Positions 9,352 to 17,262 of a stretch of DNA of 64,000 nt are shown in pieces; the stretch's first letter is position 1, and every line of letters begins with the position of its first letter. A program made the translations under genes and the position numbers. Below the pieces are notes generated by a model. It ran no database searches. It saw nothing but the letters and a program-made list of their open reading frames with translations, and was not told the origin of the DNA. This DNA is from EA-27 sp964396265. Lineage in GTDB: Archaea; Thermoplasmatota; Thermoplasmata; RBG-16-68-12; EA-27. Where the stretch lies: assembly GCA_964396265.1 (NCBI GenBank), contig CAYNEM010000006.1, positions 62,001 to 126,000 of the forward strand. The letters are read 5' to 3'.

Positions 9352-9981
9352 TCACCGGAGGCCGGCGACCTGGAGGATGCCGTCGAGGACGAACTGGACG
9401 CCGACCGCCGCCAACACGATGCCCATGATCCGCCCGAACGCGATCGTCCCCGTGCGGCCCACGCGCCGGAAGACCCGGTCCGCATAATTGAGCAACGCGA
9501 AGGTGATCAGCACCGCCGCCAAGATGCCCGCGAACACGAACAGCTTGTCGACCGGGTCTCCCGTGTCCGTCGTCATGTACACGAGCACGGTCGTGATGGC
9601 GCCCGGCCCCGCAAGGAGGGGGATTCCGAGGGGCACCACGCCCAACGCCTCGACCTCCTCCTCGCGCCCGCGCTCCGTGATGCGGACCCGCGACGTCCGC
9701 TGCCCCTGCGTCATCTGGAACGCGGTGGCGAACAGGAGGATGCCGCCGGCGATCTTGAACGCAGGGATCGTGAAGTTGAACACGGCGAAGATCCACACGC
9801 CGAAGATCGCGAAGACCCCGAGGGTCACGGCCGCGACGAGGCAGCTCTTCGTGATCACCTGCCGCTTCTCCTCTGCCGTGAAGCCCTCCGTCAACACGAG
9901 GAACGGCGCGATGACGCCCGGGGGATCGATGATCGCGACCAAGCTGAGGATGACCGCCAAACCGAACGCGATATCGACCAA
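9352..9981 (-). CDS. MarC-family integral membrane protein
   Basis: About 209 residues and six predicted helices: 'IAFGLAVILSLVAIIDPPGVIAPFLVL', 'LVAAVTLGVFAIFGVWIF', 'AFKIAGGILLFATAFQM', 'GIPLLAGPGAITTVLVY', 'FAGILAAVLITFALLNY' and 'IMGIVLAAVGVQFVLDGI'. The 'DPPG' helix break and 'PLLAGPGAI' are typical of MarC/UPF0056. The role of the family is unknown; the old drug-resistance link is not supported. The frame extends to 10053, but a TATA-like box at 10025-10032 lies inside that extension, so I choose TTG 9981. The start is uncertain. Confidence 0.82.
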   Translation of the reverse strand: MVDIAFGLAVILSLVAIIDPPGVIAPFLVLTEGFTAEEKRQVITKSCLVAAVTLGVFAIFGVWIFAVFNFTIPAFKIAGGILLFATAFQMTQGQRTSRVRITERGREEEVEALGVVPLGIPLLAGPGAITTVLVYMTTDTGDPVDKLFVFAGILAAVLITFALLNYADRVFRRVGRTGTIAFGRIMGIVLAAVGVQFVLDGILQVAGLR

Positions 9982-10114
9982 CGCCCATCCCTTGCCGTCT
10001 GGCGGGGCGTCGCACGGACCGGCCCGTATAAGTGGCTTTCGAAGCGATTCCAAGGATAGGATGCGGGCATCGCGACGTGCGGGGAGAAACTAGATATACG
10101 CCGCCAAGACTAAG

Positions 10115-11152
10115 ATGGGCAAGAGAGAAACGATGCCCGTCGACCTGAAGCTCGAGACGATGCGCCGCGGCACGGACCTGCTCAAGCGCGGGTTCGCGAA
10201 GATGCAGAAGGGCGGCGTGATCATGGACGTCACGAACGCGGAGCAGGCCTCGATCTCCGAGGAGGCGGGCGCGGTGGCGGTGATGGCCCTCGAGCGCGTC
10301 CCCGCGGACATCCGCGCGGAGGGCGGCGTCGCGCGCATGGCGAACCCTCAGAAGATCGTCGAGATCATGGAGACGGTCACGATCCCCGTGATGGCGAAGT
10401 GCCGCATCGGGCATTTCGCGGAGGCGCAGGCGCTCGAGTCCCTGGGTGTGGACATGGTCGACGAGTCCGAGGTGCTCACGCCGGCCGACCCGTACTTCCA
10501 CGTTGACAAGAGGAAGTTCACCGTGCCGTTCGTGTGCGGCTGTCGCAATCTCGGGGAGGCCGTGCGTCGGATCTACGAGGGCGCCGCATTGATCCGCACG
10601 AAGGGCGAGGCGGGCACGGGCAATGTCGTCGAGGCGGTGCGGCACATGCGCCTCCAGACGGCGGCGGTCGCGGACCTCCGGAACAAAGACGACGACGGGC
10701 TCCACCGCGTGGCGGTGCACTGTGCGAAATCGTACACCAAGCTCCTCGAGGAGGCGCGCGCGTCGATGGGCCTGCCGGCCAAGGTCGACATCCACGAGCC
10801 CCTCTTCGGCGAGGACACCTTGGATACGATCGAGTCGGGTCTCCACGCGCTCCTGATCGAGGTGCGCGACGTGCGGCGCCTCCCCGTCGTGAACTTCGCC
10901 GCCGGCGGCATCGCGACGCCCGCGGACGCGGCGATCATGATGCAGCTCGGATGCGACGGCGTCTTCGTCGGCTCGGGGATCTTCAAATCCGAGGACCCCG
11001 CGGTGCGCGCGAGGGCGATTGTGGAAGCGGTCCTGCACTTCGACGATCCTGCCATCGTCGCGGAGGTCTCGAAGGGACTCGGCCCGCCGATGAAGGGGAT
11101 TGAGATCAGCCAGCTTCCTGCGGAGGAGCGTCTGCAAGAGCGCGGCTGGTGA
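10115..11152 (+). CDS. pdxS: Pyridoxal 5'-phosphate synthase, lyase subunit
   Basis: Builds PLP from ribose 5-phosphate, glyceraldehyde 3-phosphate and ammonia supplied by the glutaminase PdxT. Diagnostic stretches are 'RGFAKMQKGGVIMDVTN', 'MAKCRIGHFAEAQ', 'DESEVLTPAD', 'VCGCRNLGEA', 'RTKGEAGTGN' and 'GGIATPADAA'. 345 residues from ATG 10115; a GATATAC box at 10093-10099 fits a start at ATG 10133 (MPVDLKLETM) better. PdxT is not in the window. The 3' end overlaps nog1 on the other strand by 47 bp. Confidence 0.95.
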   Translation: MGKRETMPVDLKLETMRRGTDLLKRGFAKMQKGGVIMDVTNAEQASISEEAGAVAVMALERVPADIRAEGGVARMANPQKIVEIMETVTIPVMAKCRIGHFAEAQALESLGVDMVDESEVLTPADPYFHVDKRKFTVPFVCGCRNLGEAVRRIYEGAALIRTKGEAGTGNVVEAVRHMRLQTAAVADLRNKDDDGLHRVAVHCAKSYTKLLEEARASMGLPAKVDIHEPLFGEDTLDTIESGLHALLIEVRDVRRLPVVNFAAGGIATPADAAIMMQLGCDGVFVGSGIFKSEDPAVRARAIVEAVLHFDDPAIVAEVSKGLGPPMKGIEISQLPAEERLQERGW

Positions 11153-12092
11153 TCACCGCCAACGCGGCGTCTACGACCCTTGCACATCCGTCCCCGGTGA
11201 GCGCGGTGACCTTGAGGCGGTCTGATTTCGTGCGAACGAGGTCCTCCTTGTTCTCGACCTCGAGGATGACGATCTGCGGGAACGCCTCGCGGACCTCCGC
11301 GAGGAGGCGCTCCTGCAACGCCATCGGGAAGCCGCAGGATTCCGACGGATCGAAGATGAACACGATGACGTCGGCGAGATGGCGCAAGGCGACAATCGCC
11401 TGTCGCTCGACGGGGTTCCGCTCCTCCATCGATCGGTCGAGCAGCCCGGGCGTGTCGACGACGAGATACTTCCGAAATCTCCGCTCGAAGTGTCCCACGT
11501 TGATCCCCTGCGTCGTGAACGGGTACGCGGCCACCTTCGGCTTCCCGGTCGAGACCGCGCGCACGAACTGCGACTTCCCCACGTTCGGGGACCCGGCGAT
11601 GACGATCGTCGGCATCGCGGGGTCGATGTCCGGGACGCGGATCAGCTTGTAGCGCATCGCCGCCAGCGACTCCAGGTTGGGTGCGATCCGGTTCACGATC
11701 GACGAGACGCGTCCATACGCGGCCTTCCGGATCCGAACAGCGTCCGTCGTCCCGGGGGCGCGCCCGCCCTCCCGCGCGGCGCGGCGGCACACGCGCATGA
11801 CCTGATCCCGGCACCAGTCGATCGCGCCCAGCTCGTGCTTCAGGTTCCCCACGCCGACGAGGACCTCCACGAGCTCCCGCTGGAAGTCGGGCAGACGCTC
11901 GAGGCTCGGGACCGCGTCCACGTACTTCTTGAGCGTGGCATCGATCGTGTCCCCGACCGTGTGGACCTTCGAGACGGCGGCCCGGCGAGCCCGTTCGACC
12001 TTCGTCAGTCCCTTCCCCGAGGTCTTGGCGGCGCGGCGGAGGGCCTTGTCGAGAAGTTCCTGTGCGGATAGCACCGTCGGGATCGGGAACAC
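11106..12092 (-). CDS. nog1: Nog1-type GTPase
   Basis: A 328-residue TRAFAC/OBG-class GTPase of the Nog1 family, which acts in large ribosomal subunit assembly in eukaryotes; an archaeal counterpart role is inferred. A helical N-terminal domain ends near 'VSSIVNRIAPNLESLAAMR'. G motifs follow: G1 'GSPNVGKSQ', G2 near 'YPFTTQGIN', G3 'DTPGLLD', 'VIVFIFDPSESCGF' and a degenerate G4 'VENKEDLV'. A TTAATC box at 12115-12120 gives a leaderless start at 12092. It is convergent with pdxS, with overlapping 3' ends. Confidence 0.92.
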   Translation of the reverse strand: MFPIPTVLSAQELLDKALRRAAKTSGKGLTKVERARRAAVSKVHTVGDTIDATLKKYVDAVPSLERLPDFQRELVEVLVGVGNLKHELGAIDWCRDQVMRVCRRAAREGGRAPGTTDAVRIRKAAYGRVSSIVNRIAPNLESLAAMRYKLIRVPDIDPAMPTIVIAGSPNVGKSQFVRAVSTGKPKVAAYPFTTQGINVGHFERRFRKYLVVDTPGLLDRSMEERNPVERQAIVALRHLADVIVFIFDPSESCGFPMALQERLLAEVREAFPQIVILEVENKEDLVRTKSDRLKVTALTGDGCARVVDAALAVITSRALADAPPQEAG

Positions 12093-12114
12093 GCAACCCC
12101 CATGGCGGCTCGCG

Positions 12115-12120
12115 GATTAA
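12115..12120 (-). promoter_or_regulatory. TATA-like box of nog1
   Basis: CTTAATCC on the minus strand, about 26 bp before the nog1 ATG. Confidence 0.45.
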
Positions 12121-12127
12121 GGCGTCG

Positions 12128-12658
12128 TCAGCATGGAACCCCGCCTATGAGCCCCGGGAAAATCGTCAGCGCGAGGACGAAGAACAAGGCGACCCGGCTG
12201 ATCCCCGCGAGGAAGTTGCTCACGATGAACTGACGGCGGTCCAGCGCCTTCCCCTCCTCGTTGAAGAGGGCGTACAGGTACAGGACGGCGGTGTCCGACA
12301 TGAAGGGGACGCTGAGCAGGATGAAGAGGCCGAGGACCCCCGTGACCCGGACGAACCGCTCGAGCGCCTTCAGGAGCCGGTCGAAGATCCTCGACCGCTT
12401 CGCCCACTTGTGCATGGCGCCCTCGACTTTCAGACCCAGCGCGAACACGAGCCACGCCCCCACCGCCTTTCCCAACGCGACCGCGACGAGGGCGGCCGTG
12501 AACAGAGCGAGGCTTCCGGCGGTGAGCGCGAAGACGAGGGCGACCTCGATCGGAATCGGGAGGATGATCGCGACAGCAATCGAGAACGCGAAGACGATCA
12601 GGAAATAGACGAAGGGGTTCGTCAGAAACTGGCACAGGATCTGTTCGAAGGTGGCCAC
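12128..12658 (-). CDS. Small polytopic membrane protein, possibly VTT/DedA-like
   Basis: 176 residues from GTG 12658, placed 30 bp after a CTTTTTTATAG box (12684-12692). Four or five helices are visible: 'VYFLIVFAFSIAVAIILPIPIEVALVFA', 'SLALFTAALVAVALGKAVGAWLVFAL', 'VTGVLGLFILLSVPFM' and 'ISRVALFFVLALTIFPGLIG'. The 'PIPIE' motif after a first hydrophobic segment and the later 'GKAVGAWLVF' resemble VTT-domain (SNARE-associated Golgi/DedA) proteins or small multidrug-export proteins; both readings are tentative. It is just upstream of nog1 on the same strand but has its own promoter. Confidence 0.65.
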   Translation of the reverse strand: MATFEQILCQFLTNPFVYFLIVFAFSIAVAIILPIPIEVALVFALTAGSLALFTAALVAVALGKAVGAWLVFALGLKVEGAMHKWAKRSRIFDRLLKALERFVRVTGVLGLFILLSVPFMSDTAVLYLYALFNEEGKALDRRQFIVSNFLAGISRVALFFVLALTIFPGLIGGVPC

Positions 12659-12683
12659 GGGATTGCGCCGCCACGGGACGGCC

Positions 12684-12692
12684 CCTATAAAA
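12684..12692 (-). promoter_or_regulatory. TATA box of the VTT-like membrane protein
   Basis: TTTTTTATAG on the minus strand, 30 bp before GTG 12658. It lies just downstream of the taw1 stop, so this gene is not simply read through from taw1. Confidence 0.5.
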
Positions 12693-12722
12693 AAGGTATC
12701 CGGGAATTCCCGGGGGCAAGAC

Positions 12723-13697
12723 TCACACGTTCGCCACGAACTTCGCGCCGAGCTCCGCGCGGTCGATGTGGTGGATCTGGCCGTCGCGCGTGAGGAGGCA
12801 GACGCGAGAGTCCTCGCGCTCCGACGCGATGTGGTACCCGGTCTTCGCCGCCAAGGTCGAGGAGAACTCGCGGATCGCGGCATGGCTCGGCATGTTGTCG
12901 GCCTTGAGGCGGAGCCGCGACTCGCCGACGAACATGTACGCCTTGCACTCGATGAACATCGGTTTGGCGGTGGAGTCCATGGCTGCGTACTCGTCCTCCC
13001 ATCCGAGGTTCCATCCCTCGACGAGCGTGTGTCGGATGACCGTCCTCGTCTTCAGGGAGGGAAGGAGCTCGAGCGTCTCTCCCATCTTCTTCCACTCGTG
13101 GTCCGACTTCGGCGCCATGAGCTTCTCGTACACATCCTGGTTCGGCGCCGCCACAGTCACGTACAGCTGCGTCGGGAGGTTCCCCTCCGCCGCCAGCTTC
13201 CGCAGCACGGACGGCGTCGTGCCGTTCGTCACGAGGAATGTCGTCATCCCCCGTTCGTGGTACGACGCGATCATCTCTCCGAGGCGGCGGTACAGCGTGG
13301 GCTCGCCGGTGAGGGAGATTGCGACCTGGTTCGGATGCATGGACTCGACGAACCGCTCCCGCGGGACGCGGGGATCGCCGCCAAATCCGGAGAGGAGCTT
13401 GTCCTGGGCGTCGAGCGATCCGTCGATGATGAAGTCCGGGTCCTCCGCGACCTGCAGGGAGTCCGCGCCCCACTCCTGCGCGCGCCAGCAGAATAAGCAT
13501 CCGAGGTTGCATGCGTCCACGGTCGGGGTCATCTGGAGGCAGCGGTGGGAGTCGATTCCGTAAAACGTTTCCTTGTAGCAGCCGACGCCCGTCGTGAGCT
13601 TGCTCTTCGCCCAATGGCACACCTTGACGCCGCTGTGCTCGCCGACGATCTTGTAGCCCTGGCGCTCAAGGATCTCGCGCTTGACCGCGTCGACCAT
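12723..13697 (-). CDS. taw1: tRNA 4-demethylwyosine synthase
   Basis: Radical SAM enzyme that condenses pyruvate with N1-methylguanosine-37 of tRNA-Phe to make the tricyclic wyosine base. 324 residues, the normal archaeal length without the flavodoxin domain of eukaryotic TYW1. The SAM cluster cysteines are C63, C67 and C70 ('CNLGCLFCW'). Three more (C27, C40, C53) match the second Fe-S cluster known in archaeal Taw1. 'SLTGEPTLY' is the SAM-binding GGEP-type motif. A convincing TATA box was not found upstream. Confidence 0.95.
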   Translation of the reverse strand: MVDAVKREILERQGYKIVGEHSGVKVCHWAKSKLTTGVGCYKETFYGIDSHRCLQMTPTVDACNLGCLFCWRAQEWGADSLQVAEDPDFIIDGSLDAQDKLLSGFGGDPRVPRERFVESMHPNQVAISLTGEPTLYRRLGEMIASYHERGMTTFLVTNGTTPSVLRKLAAEGNLPTQLYVTVAAPNQDVYEKLMAPKSDHEWKKMGETLELLPSLKTRTVIRHTLVEGWNLGWEDEYAAMDSTAKPMFIECKAYMFVGESRLRLKADNMPSHAAIREFSSTLAAKTGYHIASEREDSRVCLLTRDGQIHHIDRAELGAKFVANV

Positions 13698-14446
13698 AAT
13701 CGCAGGGGCGAAGAGCTGCGCGATTCATCCCCTTTTCGGCGAGTCGATCGCACGACTCCTCCAAGTCGGTGACAAGACCCCGGCGGGACGTAAGGTTCTC
13801 GGAACCTACAAATGGGCGCACCAATATCCATTTCGCCCATAGAGCGCATGGCGACCAACGTGAAGGGGTTGGCGGGGTTTGTCGCGTGCATCATCACCGT
13901 GCTGGTGCTACCTACGGCCGCGCCGATGTCGTCGGGCGGGGTCCTTTTCGAGACCCGCGAAACCGAGCCGATTCTCCGAGTGGGCACGATTGACGAGATG
14001 AAAACGAGAAACCCGATTAACGCGAGTGCCCGGGACATGTGGACCTCAGACGCGACGTCGACGATCGTCCGAGGCACGTCGAGGCGGTGTGCCCGCCCCG
14101 CGACGTTCGTCGGCACGACGGCGCGCACGAGGCCTGGGGGGAACCCCGCGCCCTTGAATGCCCACCACGGGTCGAAGTGGAGGAGTCCCTCGAATCGCTT
14201 CAGATCCATGGGAGGCGCCGCGATCATCTCGCCGGCGGTGCAGTTGATACGAATCTCGCGGCCTGCGTACGTCACGTCCCGGTCCCAGATCGTCGGGGGC
14301 CTCCCGAGGACGTCGAGCGCGATGAAAGGGACGCGCCAGTGGACGTTGAAGAACGGGAGCACGTACTTCGCGTACCATCGCGTGTCTTTCAGCGCGACGT
14401 GCACGCCGGCGAGCTGGCGCTGCGTGACGACCTCGTCCGGTCTCAC
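13529..14446 (-). CDS. Unknown protein coupled to rfcL; C-terminal half unsupported
   Basis: Starts at an ATG overlapping the rfcL stop (ATGA), so it is translationally coupled. Residues 1 to ~135 have the local codon bias and a normal composition with many aromatics ('WYAKYVLPFFNVHWRVPF', 'GREIRINCTAGEMI', 'LHFDPWWAFKGAGFPPG'). No family is recognised. Beyond that the frame stays open, but the composition becomes arginine/serine-rich and the last 169 bp lie inside taw1 in another frame of the same strand, where taw1 is clearly the real gene. Either the true protein is shorter and lost its stop by mutation or sequencing error, or this is a gene remnant. The far end is unreliable. Confidence 0.45.
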   Translation of the reverse strand: MRPDEVVTQRQLAGVHVALKDTRWYAKYVLPFFNVHWRVPFIALDVLGRPPTIWDRDVTYAGREIRINCTAGEMIAAPPMDLKRFEGLLHFDPWWAFKGAGFPPGLVRAVVPTNVAGRAHRLDVPRTIVDVASEVHMSRALALIGFLVFISSIVPTRRIGSVSRVSKRTPPDDIGAAVGSTSTVMMHATNPANPFTLVAMRSMGEMDIGAPICRFREPYVPPGSCHRLGGVVRSTRRKGDESRSSSPLRLWSTRSSARSLSARATRSSASTAASRCAIGRRASSRRASAATRKRFTESTPTAASR

Positions 14447-15786
14447 GTCCCCTCGCCTTCGAAGGTGCTCAGGCCGCCGCGCGCCTTCGGCGCCTCCCCG
14501 CGCATCGCCGCCAGCTCGCGCACCTCCTTCGAATCCTCGTCTGCGTCGAGCAAGAACGCGAGCTCCTTTTCATCGAGGAAGAGCGCCGCCGCCATCGCGC
14601 GCCGGAACTCCGCGTCCGCCCGGAACACCTCTTTGAAGGACGGGAGGACGTCGAGGGCCGTGCGCCGCCAGGACGCGTGGGTGCTCCCGCCGATCTTCCG
14701 ACACACGGACTGCGTGGTCTGGCGGCGCGATCGGGTACGCGCCATCTTCGACAGCCACAGCGGGAACCGGTACGGCCCGCCGCCAGCACGGCCGTGCCGC
14801 GCCACCGCCACCCCCGCGGTCATCATGTCGGACGCGTACGCCCAGAAGCGGTACGCCTGCACACGCCGCACCCGCCCCAGCCACACGTCCGCGCGAGAGA
14901 GCGCCTCGTACCCTCGCGCGAGGTCGTCGGGGTCGCGATACTCGTAGGGGAGGTTCTCGTCGATCCACAGGATGAGGTCCTCCGGGTCCTTGTCCAGGTT
15001 GTCCGTCGCGCGACGCGCGCGTCTCGCGTCCCCGGATTGGAAGATCTCGCGGAGTGCGTCGAACACGTTGCCCTCGACGTCGCGGTCACCCAGCTTCACG
15101 ACGTCTGCGGCGGGGACCACCTTCTTGCCCTCCGCGAGCGCCTGCAGGTCGTTCATCGCGCTCCGGAGGTCCCCGGCCGCATGGGCAGCAATCGCGTCGA
15201 GCGCCTCCTCGGAGAGGGACACCTCCTCCGTGTCTGCGGCGCGCTTCAGCGCCTGCTTCACGGCCTGCAGCGTGAGCCGGTTGAACTTGATCTGCCTTGT
15301 GAGGGACTTGATCGATCCGGACCGGCGGGACAGCTCGTAGTAGTCATTGCAGATGAGGACAATCGGCTGGCGGGTCTGGCGGATCGCGTCGACGATCGCG
15401 CCGATGCCGCCGAAGTCCTCGCGGCCGAACAGGTTGTCCGCCTCGTCGAGGATGATGACCGTGCGCTTCCCCTCGGAGGTCCGCAGGAACTCCCCGGTCG
15501 CCGAGAACGTCTGCGTGATCGCCCCCTGGAGCGCGATCTTGCGTACGGCCTCCGCGTTCCGCTTGTCCGAGGCGTTCATCTCGACGACGCCCCACCCCAT
15601 GTCCGCCGCCAAGGCAAGCGCAGAGGACGTCTTCCCGACCCCCGGGGGCCCACTGAGGACGACCGCCCGCTTCTCCGGCGGCTTCTTGCGCCACGACTCC
15701 GCCCATCGCTTCAGATCCTGGATGGCGGTCGGGTTGCCGCATACGTCCTTCAGGGTCTTCGGGCGGTGCTTCTCGGCCCAGTCCAT
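14443..15786 (-). CDS. rfcL: Replication factor C large subunit
   Basis: Clamp-loader AAA+ subunit that, with RfcS, opens the PCNA ring onto primed DNA. 447 residues. Walker A 'GPPGVGKT' is at 46-53, Walker B 'IILDEAD' around 111-117, sensor 1 is near 'VLICNDYYELS', and the sensor 2 region is 'AAHAAGDLRSAMNDLQAL'. A long helical collar domain follows. The acidic C-terminus (LDADEDSKEV...) lacks an obvious PIP box. RfcS is not in the window. The leaderless start at 15786 is set by TTTAAG at 15810-15815. Confidence 0.95.
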   Translation of the reverse strand: MDWAEKHRPKTLKDVCGNPTAIQDLKRWAESWRKKPPEKRAVVLSGPPGVGKTSSALALAADMGWGVVEMNASDKRNAEAVRKIALQGAITQTFSATGEFLRTSEGKRTVIILDEADNLFGREDFGGIGAIVDAIRQTRQPIVLICNDYYELSRRSGSIKSLTRQIKFNRLTLQAVKQALKRAADTEEVSLSEEALDAIAAHAAGDLRSAMNDLQALAEGKKVVPAADVVKLGDRDVEGNVFDALREIFQSGDARRARRATDNLDKDPEDLILWIDENLPYEYRDPDDLARGYEALSRADVWLGRVRRVQAYRFWAYASDMMTAGVAVARHGRAGGGPYRFPLWLSKMARTRSRRQTTQSVCRKIGGSTHASWRRTALDVLPSFKEVFRADAEFRRAMAAALFLDEKELAFLLDADEDSKEVRELAAMRGEAPKARGGLSTFEGEGT

Positions 15787-15809
15787 GAGGGTGGGAGCGC
15801 GTGAGCGGG

Positions 15810-15815
15810 TTTAAG
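15810..15815 (-). promoter_or_regulatory. TATA box of rfcL
   Basis: CCTTAAACCC on the minus strand, 27 bp before the rfcL ATG. Confidence 0.55.
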
Positions 15816-15909
15816 GGCTCGGCTCGCACCGCCGAAACTACTCCGAACATACCGGACGGAAGTAAACATTAAGCCTCAGTCGGAGTTCCCCGCCTCGGGA
15901 GGAAGCCCC

Positions 15910-16251
15910 ATGATGTGGATGAACAGCGGCAACATCAAGGAAGGCCGGATGAAGGAATTCCAGGAGTGGACGAAGAAGAACGAGAAGCTCCTGCAGAAGA
16001 ACGCCCCGTCGGGATGGACGTATCGCGGCACGTACGCGTACGTCCTCGGCTTCGGCCGGTTCGGCGTGGCGGGAATGTGGGAATGCGAGAAGTACGGCGA
16101 CTTCGACAACCTGCGCAACCACGACGACAAGAACTGGATGCGCCTGAACGAGGAGATGTCCGACTTCTTCGATCAGTCCGCGAGCGAAGGCGTGCTCCTG
16201 CGAGAGATCGGTGACACGAAGATCTTGGAACCGAAGAAACCACGACCGTAG
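15910..16251 (+). CDS. Small conserved-looking cytosolic protein of unknown function
   Basis: 113 residues, no signal or membrane segment: 'MMWMNSGNIKEGRMKEFQEWTK' ... 'YAYVLGFGRFGVAGMWECEKY' ... 'MSDFFDQSASEGVLLREIGDTK'. The pattern of a helix followed by beta strands with a 'GRFGVAGMWECEKYGDFDNL' stretch recalls dimeric alpha-beta barrel (NIPSNAP/EthD-like) proteins; this is a guess from pattern only. A strong Shine-Dalgarno (GGGAGG, 15897-15902) precedes the ATG, with ACATTAAG at 15867-15874 as TATA box. Most genes here are leaderless, so the ribosome-binding site is noteworthy. It sits at the left edge of the accessory island. Confidence 0.75.
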   Translation: MMWMNSGNIKEGRMKEFQEWTKKNEKLLQKNAPSGWTYRGTYAYVLGFGRFGVAGMWECEKYGDFDNLRNHDDKNWMRLNEEMSDFFDQSASEGVLLREIGDTKILEPKKPRP

Positions 16252-16331
16252 CCCGGCTCGTTCGTGACAGGACGTGACACATTGAGGCCAGTTTAGCTCC
16301 AGCCTAGACTATTCATCGCTGTCACGTATCC

Positions 16332-16347
16332 GCTTGACTAGTCAAGC
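16332..16347. repeat. 16-bp perfect palindrome, left side of the recombinase element
   Basis: GCTTGACTAGTCAAGC reads the same on both strands. Overlapping its end is TCAAGCTT (16342-16349), an 8-bp word also found in the palindrome on the other side of the recombinases (18267-18274). Possible attachment or binding site; inference. Confidence 0.5.
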
Positions 16348-16550
16348 TTCCACCTAGAACGCCGTCGAAACCCGCTTTTCGGGCGGTTCGACCGGGTGTT
16401 CTCGCAACGATCGCGCGATCCCCGCTCCGGACCGCTCTCATGCTCCCGCGGGCACCTCGTCGCCGGAACGCGAGCTCCGCGCACACGAGTGGCGACCATG
16501 AGCATCCGCAGCATGGAAACCCTCACTTCGGTTTGTCAAGACGGGGGAGG

Positions 16551-16572
16551 TCGAAACGGTCTACCGTTTCGA
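16551..16572. repeat. 22-bp perfect inverted repeat with a 2-bp centre
   Basis: TCGAAACGGT and ACCGTTTCGA are exact 10-bp arms around CT. A two-base centre is too short for a good hairpin loop but is the form of a serine-recombinase crossover site (2-bp overlap between half sites). It lies 4 bp beyond the stop of the accessory recombinase gene. Confidence 0.5.
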
Positions 16573-16575
16573 ACG

Positions 16576-17262
16576 CTACTTTCCCCTCGACGGGGGCTTG
16601 AACAGGGCGGCGTCACGCTTCTGGTCTGGCCTCCGGATGCGCTTCTCCATCTCGACCTGCACCTGGGAGAACTTGTCCTGGTCCACGATCGGGCGGTGCT
16701 TCCCGTTGCGGAGTCCCCCGTCCTGGCGGATGTACCCGCAGTACAGCGGGTTCCTCAGGATGTTCGCGATCGTCTGGCTTTGCCATCGCTTCCCGGTCTT
16801 TGTGCGGATCTCCGCGCGGTTGAGCTCCTCGCAGACTTTTGCGATGCCACGGCCCTCGAGATACATCTCAAAGATCAGGCCGACCGTGCGCGCCTCGTTC
16901 GGGTTCACCTTGAGCGCACCGTCGCGCGTCTCGTACCCGTAAGGCCGCGTGAACTCCTCGAACCCCAGGCCCGAGCCGCCCGAACCGTGTGACAAGATAC
17001 CACGTATCATGGTCTTGTAGTCGAGCTTGCGCTCGACGCACAGCTTGCGCACCGCCTCGTCCTCGTCTTTCGCACTGAAGTGCGAGAGCATCTCCTTCGT
17101 CGACCCGAATCGCAGGAAGATCTCCCGGAAGACGACGGGGTCCTTCGGAGCTGCCTCGCGACACGCGCGGCACAGGACGGGGGCCCGCATGTCCTCAATC
17201 GGGTGTTCCTGAAGGCCGCTCCGGCTCCAGCATCGCTCGCACCGGTCGTTCCCCACGGTCAC
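16576..17262 (-). CDS. Recombinase-domain protein with N-terminal zinc finger, no resolvase domain
   Basis: 228 residues, GTG start overlapping the stop of the upstream recombinase (GTGA), so translation is coupled. Residues 8-34 form a CxxC-x19-CxxC finger. From about residue 105 there is a classical 'recombinase' DNA-binding domain: 'FTRPYGYETRDG', 'NPNEARTVGLIFEMYLEGRG', 'TKTGKRWQSQTIANILRNPLYCGYI', 'HRPIVDQDKFSQVQ'. The catalytic resolvase domain (YxRVST, R-rich helix) is absent. Large serine recombinases carry catalytic, recombinase and zinc-ribbon domains in one chain; here a second DNA-binding module is a separate protein. Likely a partner or directionality factor of the neighbour; inference. 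Confidence 0.8.
   Translation of the reverse strand: MTVGNDRCERCWSRSGLQEHPIEDMRAPVLCRACREAAPKDPVVFREIFLRFGSTKEMLSHFSAKDEDEAVRKLCVERKLDYKTMIRGILSHGSGGSGLGFEEFTRPYGYETRDGALKVNPNEARTVGLIFEMYLEGRGIAKVCEELNRAEIRTKTGKRWQSQTIANILRNPLYCGYIRQDGGLRNGKHRPIVDQDKFSQVQVEMEKRIRRPDQKRDAALFKPPSRGK

Larger units (their letters stand above)
16252..16575. other. Non-coding left flank of the recombinase pair with several dyads
   Basis: 324 bp with no gene. It contains an 8-bp inverted repeat (CGTGACAG at 16263-16270, CTGTCACG at 16319-16326), a 16-bp perfect palindrome at 16332-16347 and a 22-bp dyad at 16551-16572 that ends 4 bp from the recombinase stop codon. See separate entries and findings. Confidence 0.6.

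Noticed and set aside
13848..14636. Plus-strand gene with signal peptide MATNVKGLAGFVACII
   Set aside because: Only the first ~65 codons look coding; the rest is antisense to the rfcL-coupled ORF and rfcL. Kept as part of a finding only.
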